Source: an uncultured Pseudomonadota bacterium
Lineage (GTDB): Bacteria; Myxococcota_A; UBA796; SXON01
Length of the DNA stretch: 64,000 nucleotides
Assembly: GCA_903885375.1 (NCBI GenBank)
Contig: CAISIK010000027.1
Location: 169,175 to 233,174 of the forward strand
Direction: 5' to 3'
In this document: positions 43,068 through 51,846 of the stretch, in pieces
Layout: each line of letters begins with the position of its first letter
How positions within the stretch are numbered: the first letter of the stretch is position 1
Notes under the pieces: generated by a model
Told to the model about the DNA's origin: nothing
The model's database searches: none
What the model saw: the letters and a program-made list of their open reading frames with translations, nothing else
Translations under genes and position numbers: made by a program

Positions 43068-43072
43068 CTATT

Positions 43073-43111
43073 TCGAAGCTTCGATATATTCACATATCCG
43101 TAAGAAGTCAA
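43073..43111 (-). promoter_or_regulatory. marR-operon promoter with overlapping operator
   Basis: On the minus strand TTGACT (43106-43111) and TATATC (43083-43088) are 17 bases apart, a near-consensus sigma-70 promoter in an AT-rich island. The palindrome TCGAAGCTTCGA (43073-43084) overlaps the -10 and the predicted start site, eight or so bases before the marR ATG. A second short repeat, GATAT-N6-ATATC (43083-43098), lies over the -10/spacer. Best explained as a MarR autoregulatory operator; it could also affect the divergent kinase gene. Confidence 0.72.
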
Positions 43112-43130
43112 CTGTCGATAGGTTCGTCAC

Positions 43131-44069
43131 ATGAAAATGCCGGGCGCCCGGGCGACGTTGATGTTCACCCTGACACTTCTGGTTGCGATTCTCGCGTGGT
43201 GGTCGGTGCTCCTGCACCGGCTGGCGGAGGAGTCCTACACGGTGAGTGTGGGCATCCACGGCGAGGCGGCCGAGGCCACACGCCGGCTCGAGCGCCGGAA
43301 GTCGATGATCGCGGGCGAGTCCGCCACCATGCTCGTGGCCACGCTGGTGCTGCTCGCGCTGGGGTGGCGGAGCGGGCGGGTGGAGGCCCGGCAGGCCGAG
43401 CGGCTCAAGGTGCTCCTCGCCGCGAGCACGCACGAGCTGAAGACGCCGATCGCCGGCGTGCGGGCGCTCCTCGAGTCGCTCCGATCGGGCGTGCTGCCGC
43501 CCGAAGCCGCCGGCCCCCACCTCGACTCCGGCCTCGCGGCGTGCGACCGGCTGCAGCATCTCACCGAGAGCATGCTCGTTCGCCAGGCCGTGCTCGCGGG
43601 CGAATCCCCCTCGGAGACGCGCACCGTCGAGGAATGGCTCTCGCCCGTGCTCACGCGGCGGGCACTCCTGCACCAGCCGCCCCAGGTGGAGGCCTCGTTC
43701 GGGGCGGCCGGTGCCAGGCGGGTCTCGCTCCCCGGCGAGGCCGTTCGGGTCGTGCTCGACAACCTGCTCGACAACTCGGCGAAGTACGCGCCGGGGCTCC
43801 CTGTCCGCTTGACCTGCGCCCTCGAAGGGCAGACCGTGCGGGTGGACGTGGTCGACGATGGGGCGGGCTTTCCTTCTGCCGATGCCGAACGGCTCTTCGA
43901 GCCCTGGGAGCGCGGGCGCCGCACGGGTACGCCGGGGGGCACCGGGCTGGGGCTCTACCTTGCGCGGTCGATCCTCCGCGAGGCGGGCGGGGACCTCCGC
44001 GCGTTGAGCCGGGGCCCCGGCAGGGGTGCTACGTTCACGCTGATCCTGCCCACCACGGAGGCCGCTTGA
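43131..44069 (+). CDS. Sensor histidine kinase
   Basis: 312 residues. Two membrane helices (~8-28, ~62-80) flank a very short periplasmic loop, so it may sense the membrane itself. Phospho-acceptor H101 lies in ASTHELKTPIAG; ATPase motifs are DNLLDNSAKYAP (N box), VVDDGAGFP (G1) and GGTGLGLYLARSI (G2). Pairs with the response regulator at 44066 through a TTGA overlap. Divergent from the marR promoter by 63 bases. Confidence 0.95.
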   Translation: MKMPGARATLMFTLTLLVAILAWWSVLLHRLAEESYTVSVGIHGEAAEATRRLERRKSMIAGESATMLVATLVLLALGWRSGRVEARQAERLKVLLAASTHELKTPIAGVRALLESLRSGVLPPEAAGPHLDSGLAACDRLQHLTESMLVRQAVLAGESPSETRTVEEWLSPVLTRRALLHQPPQVEASFGAAGARRVSLPGEAVRVVLDNLLDNSAKYAPGLPVRLTCALEGQTVRVDVVDDGAGFPSADAERLFEPWERGRRTGTPGGTGLGLYLARSILREAGGDLRALSRGPGRGATFTLILPTTEAA

Positions 44070-44761
44070 GCGCCCACGTCCTCGTCGTCGAAGATGAAAA
44101 GCTGGTGGCCGACATGGTACGGCTCAACCTCCAGCACGCCGGCTTCGAGGTGGCCCACGTGGGCGACGGCGAAGGCGCGCTCGAGGCCGTGTCCCGCCGG
44201 GCGCCCGACGTGATCGTGCTCGACGTGATGCTCCCCGCGCTGGACGGCATGGAGGTGGCCCGCCGGCTCCGCGCGGCGGGTCACCGCTTCCCGATCCTGA
44301 TGCTCACGGCGCGCGGGGAGGTTCCGGCGCGCGTGGCGGGCCTGGAGGCGGGCGCCGACGACTACCTCACCAAGCCCTTCGCCATGGCGGAGCTGGTGGC
44401 CCGCGTGAAGGCGCTCGCCCGGCGCGTGGCCCCGGTGGCCCTTCCGGCCCGCCGCGCCACGGAAACGCTGGTCGGTGGCTGGAGCGTGAGCCTCGAGAAC
44501 CGAGAGGCCACCCGGCCGGGTGCCGGGCGCATCGTGCTCACCGAAACCGAGGCCTCGCTGCTCGCCCTGTTCCTCGCTCACCCCGGACAGGTGCTCAGCC
44601 GCGCCGACATCCTCGAGAGCGCGTGGGGGATGGACCGGTCGCCCACCGAACGCTCGGTCGACAACTACGTGATGCGCCTCCGCAAGATGTTCGAGGCCGA
44701 CGTGAACCGGCCCCAACACTTCCTCACGTTGCGCGGCACCGGCTACCGCTACGAGCCCTAG
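44066..44761 (+). CDS. OmpR-family response regulator
   Basis: 231 residues from TTG 44066, overlapping the kinase stop (TTGA). Receiver domain: HVLVVEDEKLVADMV, phospho-Asp in VIVLDVMLPALDG, conserved Lys in YLTKPF. C-terminal winged helix at ~130-230 (TEASLLALFLAHPGQVLSRA, ERSVDNYVMRLRKMFE, TLRGTGYRYEP). Target genes unknown; the adjacent ABC/LolA operon or MopE-like gene are candidates by position. Confidence 0.95.
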   Translation: MSAHVLVVEDEKLVADMVRLNLQHAGFEVAHVGDGEGALEAVSRRAPDVIVLDVMLPALDGMEVARRLRAAGHRFPILMLTARGEVPARVAGLEAGADDYLTKPFAMAELVARVKALARRVAPVALPARRATETLVGGWSVSLENREATRPGAGRIVLTETEASLLALFLAHPGQVLSRADILESAWGMDRSPTERSVDNYVMRLRKMFEADVNRPQHFLTLRGTGYRYEP

Positions 44762-47700
44762 GGCGCGGAGGTGTAGCCGGGGTCGGGCTCGGCCACGAGG
44801 TCGGCCTGGGTGTCGGCCGACGTGCGGAACTCGAGCAGGCCGTTGATCTCCTCGTAGTCGAGGCGGACCCGACCGTAACCGCCATCGCCGCCGATGCGGG
44901 TGTGCGTGCTCTCGCCGAAGCCGCCGGTGGCATCGAAGGCGGCCTCGGGCGCGTCGAGCGTGCCCGAGATCACCCAGATGGTGCCGCCCGAGCCGCCGCC
45001 CGCCCCGTAGGTCCAGGTGCCGGTGGCCCACGCCGAGGTGGTGCCGCCGATGGCGGTGATCGAGCTGGCGCTGGTGATGTCGACCGCTTCGGCCGCGATG
45101 AAGATCAGGCCGGCGCCATCGCCGCCCGAGCCCGGGCTGCTGGCCCCGTACCACACGCCGCCGCCGCCGGAGCCGAGGAACATCGTGTCGAGGTCGTCCT
45201 CGCCGTAGGTGTCGCCCGCGGCGGCCTCCGGGTACACGCCCGGATACCACTCGTCGCCCGCGGTGGCCCCGCCGCCGTGGTTGCCGCCGCCGCCCGTGAT
45301 CATGGCGCCGCCGCCGCCATAGTTGGCCTGGTACCAGCCGGCCGCGTAGTTGCCGTAGTAGCCGGTGCCGTCGGGCGGCAGGTTGCCGTGGCCGTCGCCC
45401 ACGTAGCTCTCGCCCTGGTACCCGTCGTTGTTGTACGCGGTGCCGGTCGTGCCGCCTGCGAAGCCCAGCTCGTCGGCCGAGATGCGGGCCCCGCTCGCCA
45501 GCGAGACGGTGCCCGTGGCACGGAAGGCGATGACGCCGCCCGAGCTGCCATCCCACGCATCGGTGGTGAGCGTGGCCGAGGCGCCCAGGGTCACGTCGGT
45601 GTAGTTGCCCACGCGCACGAGCTGGATGTCCTGTCCGGCGAGGCTCGAGTTGTTCGTTTCCCCGAAGGTCACCGTGGGCGCGGCGGTCAGGGTGACCGTC
45701 TGGCCGGCCACGCTCGCCACCTCGAGGAACTCGTAGTTACCGACGTGGGCGTGCCGCCCGGAGGTGCCGTGCATGTTGATGATCAGCACCTCGTCGCCGG
45801 CCGCGACCGTCACGAGGCCGGTCACGGTCACGTTTGCGCCGCTGACGGCCGTCACCGGGTTGCCACCGCTCCACGTGAGCGTGGAGCCGGCCGCGACCGA
45901 GAGGGAGCCGTCGGCGCCGGTGCCCACCCACCAGCTCTCGTCCACCGTGCCGTCGCAGTCGTTGTCGGCGAGATCGTCGACCTCGGTGCCGCCCGGGTAG
46001 GCGTCGGCGTTGGTGTCATCGCAGTCGTCGTCGTTGTCGGCGTAGCCCGCGGGCTCCGTGCAGGACTCCGTCGTGCTCGTGGACACGCCGTAGCCGTCGA
46101 GGTCGGCATCCCGGTACCAGGTGGTGGTGACCCCCTCGTCGGTGCTGCCATCGCAGTCGTTGTCGATGCGGTCGCAGGTCTCGGTGGCGGCGGGGTTGAT
46201 CGAGCTCACGCTGTCGTTGCAGTCGGTGGCGTCCGCGACGTAGCCGGCGGGCGCCGAGCAGCTCAACGTGGAGCTGGAGGCGTTGCCGTACCCATCGGCG
46301 TCGCTGTCGGCGTACCAGGTGATGCGGTCGGTGGCGGAGTCGTCCACCACGCCGTCGCAGTCGTCGTCCACGCTGTTGCACGTCTCGGCAGCGCCGGGGT
46401 GCACGCTGGGAGCGGCGTCGTCGCAGTCGGTGTCGTCGGCGGTGTAGCCCGCGGGCGCGGAGCAGGCCTCGTCGGTGCGGCCGGCGTCGCCGTAGCCGTC
46501 GGCATCGGCGTCGGCGTACCAGGTGGAGGCATCCACCGCGGAGGCTTCGTCTACCGTGATGTCGCAGTCGTTGTCGATGCCATCGCAGTACTCGTCGGCG
46601 GCGGGGCTCACGTTCGCATCGCCATCGTCGCAGTCGGTGGCGTCGGCCACGCTGCCCGCGGGGGCGGTGCAGGAGGTGGAGGCGCTCGCGGCGTCGCCAT
46701 AGCCGTCGCCGTCGGTGTCGCTGTACCAGCGGGTGGCGTCCACCGCGCTCTCGTCCACGCTGCCGTCGCAGTCGTCGTCGATGGCGTTGCAACGCTCGCG
46801 CGCGCCGGGGAAGACGGCCGCCTCGGTGTCGTCGCAGTCGGTGGTGTCGGCCACGTAGCCGGCGGGGGCCGAGCAGGCGGCGGTGGTGCTGGCGGCGTTG
46901 CCGTAGCCATCAGCGTCGGCGTCGACGTACCAGGTCAGGGCGTCGGCGGCGTCGTCCTCGTCGACGGTGCCGTCGCAGTCGTTGTCGGCGCCGTCGCACA
47001 TCTCGGTGGCGCCGGGGAAGTTGGCGGCGTTGGCATCGTCGCACTCGGAGCAGGCGGCGAAGCCGTCACCGTCCACATCGGAGTAGCCCACGCTCCCGTC
47101 GCAGTTGTAGTCGTTGGGATCGGTGCAGTCCGACTCCACCGCGGCGGGGTTCCAGGCGGCATCCCCATCGTCGCAGTCGCCATCCAGCGCGGAGGCGCCC
47201 GCAGGTTGTTCGCAAGCCTGCGTGATGGTCGCCGCGTCGCCGTACCCATCACCGTCGCCGTCGGTGTACCAGACGCTCGCGGTGGTGAGGTCGAGCGAGT
47301 CGTCCGCGTCGTCCACGAGGCCGTCGCACTCGTCGTCCTTGCCGTTGCAGACCTCGATCGCCGCGGGGTTCACGTTGGGGTCGATGTCGTCGCAGTCATC
47401 GGCGTTGGCCACCCAACCCTCGCCGGGGTCGCACACCTGGGCGGGCGTGGCCGGGTCGCCGTACCCGTCGAAGTCGAAGTCGAAGTACACGACGGTGCCG
47501 GTCGTGGTGTCGAGCGTGGGGTCGGCGTCGTCCACCAGCTCGTCGCAGTCGTTGTCGAGATCATCGCAGACCTCGAGCGCGTCGGGGCGTATGGTGGCGT
47601 CGAGGTCGTTGCATTCGGCGCAGGCGGCAAAACCGTCGCTGTCGGCGTCGGCGTAGCCCACGCTCCCGTCGCAGTTGTAGTCGTTCGGGTCCTCGCAGTC

Positions 47701-48195
47701 GTCCTCGGGGGCCCCGGGGTGGTAGGCGCCGTCGCTGTCGTCGCAATCGCCGCCGGCCGCCACGGTGTCCGCGGGCTGCACGCAGTCCCAGATCTCCGTG
47801 CTGTCGTCGCCGTAACCATCCCGGTCGGCGTCGGTGTAGTACGGGGAGGCGAGGAGCCCGTTGTCGACGGTGCCGTCGCAGTCGTTGTCGAGGTCGTCGC
47901 AGATGTCTTCGGCGCCGGGGTAGATCGCCGCGTTCTGGTCGTCGCAGTCGTCGGCCAGCTGGGTGTAGCCTTCCGGCTGGTCGCAGAAGTCCTCGCCGGT
48001 GGCGGCATCGCCGTGCCCATCGCGGTCGGCGTCGAAGTACCAGGTGGTGGCCACGCCCACCGTGGCGTCGGTGTCGTCGCAGTCGGTTTCTTCGTTGATG
48101 CCATCGCTGTCGCGGTCGGGGATGTACTTGGTCTCGCCTTCGACGCGACAGGCGAGGAGGAGCGAGGGGAAGAGCACAAACATGAAACGGGACAT
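44758..48195 (-). CDS. Giant MopE-type Cys/Asp-repeat lipoprotein
   Basis: 1145 residues. Lipoprotein signal MSRFMFVLFPSLLLAC (Cys16). From ~30 to ~760 it is a run of imperfect MopE (putative metal-binding) repeats, each holding a DCDD segment, a P-G-A-x-E-x-C and a DNDCDGxxD-like motif, plus WYxDxDxDGYGD strands; about nine full units are countable (for example DLDNDCDGTVD, AIDDDCDGSVD, RIDNDCDGSTD). These Asp/Cys repeats are thought to bind metal or calcium. Residues ~770-1145 are a Gly-rich beta domain like surface adhesin or carbohydrate-binding tails. The disulfide load is very high. Its stop overlaps the convergent response regulator by four bases. Confidence 0.88.
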   Translation of the reverse strand: MSRFMFVLFPSLLLACRVEGETKYIPDRDSDGINEETDCDDTDATVGVATTWYFDADRDGHGDAATGEDFCDQPEGYTQLADDCDDQNAAIYPGAEDICDDLDNDCDGTVDNGLLASPYYTDADRDGYGDDSTEIWDCVQPADTVAAGGDCDDSDGAYHPGAPEDDCEDPNDYNCDGSVGYADADSDGFAACAECNDLDATIRPDALEVCDDLDNDCDELVDDADPTLDTTTGTVVYFDFDFDGYGDPATPAQVCDPGEGWVANADDCDDIDPNVNPAAIEVCNGKDDECDGLVDDADDSLDLTTASVWYTDGDGDGYGDAATITQACEQPAGASALDGDCDDGDAAWNPAAVESDCTDPNDYNCDGSVGYSDVDGDGFAACSECDDANAANFPGATEMCDGADNDCDGTVDEDDAADALTWYVDADADGYGNAASTTAACSAPAGYVADTTDCDDTEAAVFPGARERCNAIDDDCDGSVDESAVDATRWYSDTDGDGYGDAASASTSCTAPAGSVADATDCDDGDANVSPAADEYCDGIDNDCDITVDEASAVDASTWYADADADGYGDAGRTDEACSAPAGYTADDTDCDDAAPSVHPGAAETCNSVDDDCDGVVDDSATDRITWYADSDADGYGNASSSTLSCSAPAGYVADATDCNDSVSSINPAATETCDRIDNDCDGSTDEGVTTTWYRDADLDGYGVSTSTTESCTEPAGYADNDDDCDDTNADAYPGGTEVDDLADNDCDGTVDESWWVGTGADGSLSVAAGSTLTWSGGNPVTAVSGANVTVTGLVTVAAGDEVLIINMHGTSGRHAHVGNYEFLEVASVAGQTVTLTAAPTVTFGETNNSSLAGQDIQLVRVGNYTDVTLGASATLTTDAWDGSSGGVIAFRATGTVSLASGARISADELGFAGGTTGTAYNNDGYQGESYVGDGHGNLPPDGTGYYGNYAAGWYQANYGGGGAMITGGGGNHGGGATAGDEWYPGVYPEAAAGDTYGEDDLDTMFLGSGGGGVWYGASSPGSGGDGAGLIFIAAEAVDITSASSITAIGGTTSAWATGTWTYGAGGGSGGTIWVISGTLDAPEAAFDATGGFGESTHTRIGGDGGYGRVRLDYEEINGLLEFRTSADTQADLVAEPDPGYTSAP
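45949..48130 (-). repeat. MopE-type coding repeats
   Basis: Imperfect in-frame repeats of roughly 60-85 codons with recurring DCDD, NDCDG and DGYGD cores. Nucleotide identity between units is moderate, so they are older than the 60-bp repeats at 27914. Confidence 0.85.
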
Positions 48196-48297
48196 GCGGA
48201 CCTCTACGCGCGCCAGTCTACTCCTCGGCAACGCCGCGCGATAGTCGTGGCCGCGTGACGGACGTACTTTCCCGCACACTTCTCGGCCCGGCGCCGC

Positions 48298-50685
48298 TCA
48301 GCCTGCCAGCGTGAGCCCCGCAGCGGTGAGGTGGGCCAGGAAGGCCGTTCGGAACGCGTCGAGGTCGGCCGCCTGCAGTGTGCGGTCGGGCAGCCCAAGC
48401 GTGAAACGCACGCTGTAGTTGGCGGTGGCGCTGTTGCGCGGCTGGTACACGGTCACGAACTCGCGTGATTGTACGAGCGGGTGGGTGAACCCGTCGAGCG
48501 TGGCGGAGAGCCCCGCCCAGCCCTGGGCGACGGGGTGCGTGAACGTGAAGTCCTGCCACGAGCCCGGGAACGTGGGCGGCGCGGTGTACCGCGGGGCGGG
48601 GAACACCTCGCCCTCCCACGCCGCCGCCGACAGGCGGAACCAGACCACGGTGCCGGTGTTGACGCAGTGCGCGGCGAGCGAGTCGGGGAGCACGCCGAGC
48701 TGGCCCACGACGACCCCGCCGAAGGTGACGTCGAGCGTGCGGCCGGCGCGGACCCAGGGGGGAGCGCCGGTGCCATCGGCCGGGACGAACGCCACGGACG
48801 ACAAGCCCGCGGCCGCCGCCACATCCTCGATGGCCGAGCGGCCAGCGCGGAGCGAGGCCTCCCCGCTGCCTCCCGTCTGGTCGACGATCACGCCCACGAG
48901 CTCGTTGGCTTCACGCTTGCGGCCGTCGGCGCCGAGCCAGAAGGTGCGGCCAAGCTCGTAGAGCCGGAAACGTTCGGCCACGTTGCGGTTCTGGAAAACG
49001 GCGGCGAGCACGTTCGGAACGACCGTGTCGCGGAGCTGGGCCCGGGTGGGCGCGCTGGGGTTCTTCAGCCGCAGCGGCGAGGGCGGGGTGTAGCCGAGCG
49101 TGGCGAGCCAGTCGTCGGCGTGCCAGCTGTAGGTCTGCACCTCCACGAAGGCGTGCGCCTCGGAGAGGATGCGCCGCGCGCGGTGCTGGTTGCGCGTGTC
49201 GGCGTGCGGGGCCACGGGGGCGAGCGGGCCCGCGGGCGGGACCGGCCGGATGTTGTCGTAGCCGTAGAGGCGGAACACCTCCTCGGAGATGTCCTCCGGG
49301 ATGGCCAGGTCGGCCTCCGACCGGAAGGGCGGCACGACCACGGCGGCGGCGCCATCGGGGGTGCGCTGCACCTCGAACCCGATCGAGGTGAGGATGCCAT
49401 CCACCGTGCTGTCGGCGAGCTCGACGCCCGCGCGGCGCGACAGCCAGCCCGGTGCGAGCGTGATGGTGCGCGGGGCGTCGCGGAAGTCGCCGACGTGGGT
49501 GAAGCGGCTCACGGCCTCGGGGGCGGCCCCCGCCTCGCGGAGGAGGCGGAGGATGCGGCCCGACGCGAGGCGCGTGTACACGGGCGGCGGCTTCTTCTCG
49601 AAGCGGAGGCTGGAGTCGGTGCGGAGGCCGAGGCGCACGCTCGTTTGCCGAACGCGGGAAGCCTTGAACGTGGCGCTCTCGAGCACAACCCGCCGCGTGT
49701 CCGGCTGGATGCGGCTCCCGAGCCCGCCCATGATGCCGGCGAGGGCCACGGGCTCGTCGCCGTCGTGGATGAGGAGGTCGTCGGGGGCGAGGGCCCACGA
49801 CTTGCCATCGAGCGTGGTGAAAGCGGCGCGGCTTCCGGCCCGGCCGACACGCACGCGGGAGAGCGAGCGCGCGTCAAACGCGTGGGTGGGCTGGCCGAGC
49901 TCGAACTGCACGTAGTTGGTGACGTCGACGAGAAGCGAGCGGGCGCCGTGGCCCAGCGTGAGCAGCCGCGCCTGCATCCGGAGGGGGGAGGGACGATCGC
50001 CGTTCACATCGAACGCCACCGCCGTGTAGAGCGGGCACTCCACGGCATCTTCCACCGTGATCGGCCAGGCGGGGAGCGACTCGTCGGTGGGGAGCGCATC
50101 GGCCGACCAGGGGCGCAGCGGACGCCCGAAGATCGCGCTCAGCTCGCGGGCAAAGCCGTAGTGCCCCCACAGGTCGGGGCGGTGCGTGAGGCTCTTGTTG
50201 TCGATCTCGATGAGCGTGTCGGTGGCGGGCAGGAGCTCGGAGAGCAACGTGCCAGGAACGAGCTCCGCGGGCAGCTCGAGCAGGCCTTCCTTGCCGGCGC
50301 CGAGGCCGAGCTCGCCGGGGGCACAGAGGACGCCCTCGCTCGGGCGCCCGTGCACCTCGGCGGCAGCGAGGCGCTCCCCGTTCGCCAGCACGCAGCCGGC
50401 CGGGGCGAAGGCGGCCCGCATCCCCACGCGCACGTTGGGTGCGCCGCAGACCGTCCGGTAGGTACGGTCGCCCACGCCCACCCGCACGTCGTGGCGGAGG
50501 CCCGCCTCCGTGGAGAACGGTTCGGCGCTGAGCACCTCCGCCACCCGCACGCCCTCCAGCGCGCGCGTGACCACCTCGACACCCTCCACCTCGGCGGTAC
50601 GAACGGTGAGGAGGTCGGCGATCTCGGCGGGATCGAGGCCCGAGAGGTCTACGTGGTCGCTGAGCCAGTCGGTCGAAATCTTCAC
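48298..50685 (-). CDS. pheT: Phenylalanine-tRNA ligase beta subunit
   Basis: 795 residues from a GTG start, normal length. N-terminal MKISTDWLSDHVDLSGL, EMAP/tRNA-binding-like domain (~40-150: VRVAEVLSAEPFS, TVCGAPNVRVGM), B3/4 editing domain (~210-390), B5 (~400-470) and the catalytic-like core with NPSAPTRAQLRDTVVP, ending in the ferredoxin-like anticodon domain (FVTVYQPRNSATANYSVRFTL). Works with PheS as an alpha2beta2 enzyme. Seven bases separate it from pheS. IhfA, often downstream, is not present. Confidence 0.97.
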   Translation of the reverse strand: MKISTDWLSDHVDLSGLDPAEIADLLTVRTAEVEGVEVVTRALEGVRVAEVLSAEPFSTEAGLRHDVRVGVGDRTYRTVCGAPNVRVGMRAAFAPAGCVLANGERLAAAEVHGRPSEGVLCAPGELGLGAGKEGLLELPAELVPGTLLSELLPATDTLIEIDNKSLTHRPDLWGHYGFARELSAIFGRPLRPWSADALPTDESLPAWPITVEDAVECPLYTAVAFDVNGDRPSPLRMQARLLTLGHGARSLLVDVTNYVQFELGQPTHAFDARSLSRVRVGRAGSRAAFTTLDGKSWALAPDDLLIHDGDEPVALAGIMGGLGSRIQPDTRRVVLESATFKASRVRQTSVRLGLRTDSSLRFEKKPPPVYTRLASGRILRLLREAGAAPEAVSRFTHVGDFRDAPRTITLAPGWLSRRAGVELADSTVDGILTSIGFEVQRTPDGAAAVVVPPFRSEADLAIPEDISEEVFRLYGYDNIRPVPPAGPLAPVAPHADTRNQHRARRILSEAHAFVEVQTYSWHADDWLATLGYTPPSPLRLKNPSAPTRAQLRDTVVPNVLAAVFQNRNVAERFRLYELGRTFWLGADGRKREANELVGVIVDQTGGSGEASLRAGRSAIEDVAAAAGLSSVAFVPADGTGAPPWVRAGRTLDVTFGGVVVGQLGVLPDSLAAHCVNTGTVVWFRLSAAAWEGEVFPAPRYTAPPTFPGSWQDFTFTHPVAQGWAGLSATLDGFTHPLVQSREFVTVYQPRNSATANYSVRFTLGLPDRTLQAADLDAFRTAFLAHLTAAGLTLAG

Positions 50686-50692
50686 GGCGGGC

Positions 50693-51691
50693 CTACAGGG
50701 TGGCTTGGAACTGCTGGCAGACCCGCAGGTCGGCCTTGTTGAACAACCGGACGTCCGGAACGCCGTGCTTGAGCATGGCGAGGCGGGTGAGCCCGAGGCC
50801 GAAGGCGAAGCCCGAGTAGCGAGCGGGATCGACCCCGCCGGCGTGGAGCACGGCGGGGTGGATCATGCCGCAGGGCATGAGCTCCACCCAGCGGCGCACG
50901 CCGCCGAGGGTGGTGCGGAAGTCGAGCTCGAAGCCGGGCTCCACGAAGGGGAAGAAGCCTGGGCGGAGGCGTACTTCGATCTCGGTGCGGAAAACTGCGC
51001 TGAGGAAATCGCGCATCACCGCGATGAGGTTGGCCACCGACACGTCGGTGCCCACCATCATGCCTTCCAGCTGGTAGAAGGTGTTCTCGTGCGTGATGTC
51101 CAGCGCTTCGTTGCGGAAGCAGCGGCCCGGAAAGATCGCGCGGAGCGGGGCGCCGAGCTGCCGCATGGCGCGGTTCTGCATCGAGGAGGTGTGGGTGCGG
51201 AGCACCATGCCGTTCTCGAGCCAGTAGGTGTCCTGCATGTCGCGGGCGGGGTGATCGCCCGGAATGTTGAGGGCGTCGAAATTCTCGAACTCGGAAACCG
51301 CCTCATCGCCCGTGTACACGGTGAAGCCCATCGACCGGAAGATGTCCTCGATCTCGATCTGGGTGCGGACGATGGGGTGGATCGCGCCCAGCCGCCGATC
51401 GGAGGCGGGCAGGGTGAAGTCGAACTTGAGCGACTCGTTGCGGCCGGAAGCGGCGATGCGCGTGGCCGCCGCTTTCACTGCGGCTTCGGCGGCATCCCGC
51501 ATCGTGTTGAAGGTCGACCCGAAGTCCCGCTTCTCCTCGATCGTCATCGTCGAGAAATCCACGTTCTTGCGGAGGTTGGTGATCAGTCCGTCCTTGCCGA
51601 GGTAGCGGGCGCGGACCAGCGCGAGGCCTTCTTCGGCCTGCACATCGGCGAGGTCGGATTCGAGCGTTGCTTGGATCTGGGCGAGTTTCAT
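50693..51691 (-). CDS. pheS: Phenylalanine-tRNA ligase alpha subunit
   Basis: 332 residues, standard length. N-terminal coiled-coil (KLAQIQATLESDLADVQ), class II motif 1 (AIHPIVRTQIEIEDIFRSMG), motif 2 (GRCFRNEALDITHENTFYQL) and motif 3 (YSGFAFGLGLTRLAMLKHG). The AMFDxxH-equivalent ALNIPGDHPARDMQDT is intact. Attaches phenylalanine to tRNA-Phe. No attenuator or T-box is seen upstream. Confidence 0.97.
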   Translation of the reverse strand: MKLAQIQATLESDLADVQAEEGLALVRARYLGKDGLITNLRKNVDFSTMTIEEKRDFGSTFNTMRDAAEAAVKAAATRIAASGRNESLKFDFTLPASDRRLGAIHPIVRTQIEIEDIFRSMGFTVYTGDEAVSEFENFDALNIPGDHPARDMQDTYWLENGMVLRTHTSSMQNRAMRQLGAPLRAIFPGRCFRNEALDITHENTFYQLEGMMVGTDVSVANLIAVMRDFLSAVFRTEIEVRLRPGFFPFVEPGFELDFRTTLGGVRRWVELMPCGMIHPAVLHAGGVDPARYSGFAFGLGLTRLAMLKHGVPDVRLFNKADLRVCQQFQATL

Positions 51692-51846
51692 CGGGTCGCG
51701 CGCTATCCGTCACGGAGGCGCGGCGCCATCCCCCCGGACTGGCCGCGCGGTGCCGAGATGCGTCCCCGGGTGGGGATTTCCACACAGACGTATGGACAGA
51801 AGGGCGCAGACTGGGTAGCAACGCCGCGTTTCCCCGACGGCCTCTC

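Noticed and set aside
44623..48258. 1211-residue plus-strand open frame opposite the MopE-repeat gene
   Set aside because: Low-complexity V/G/A sequence that mirrors the repeat codons of the real gene; no ribosome site or family resemblance.
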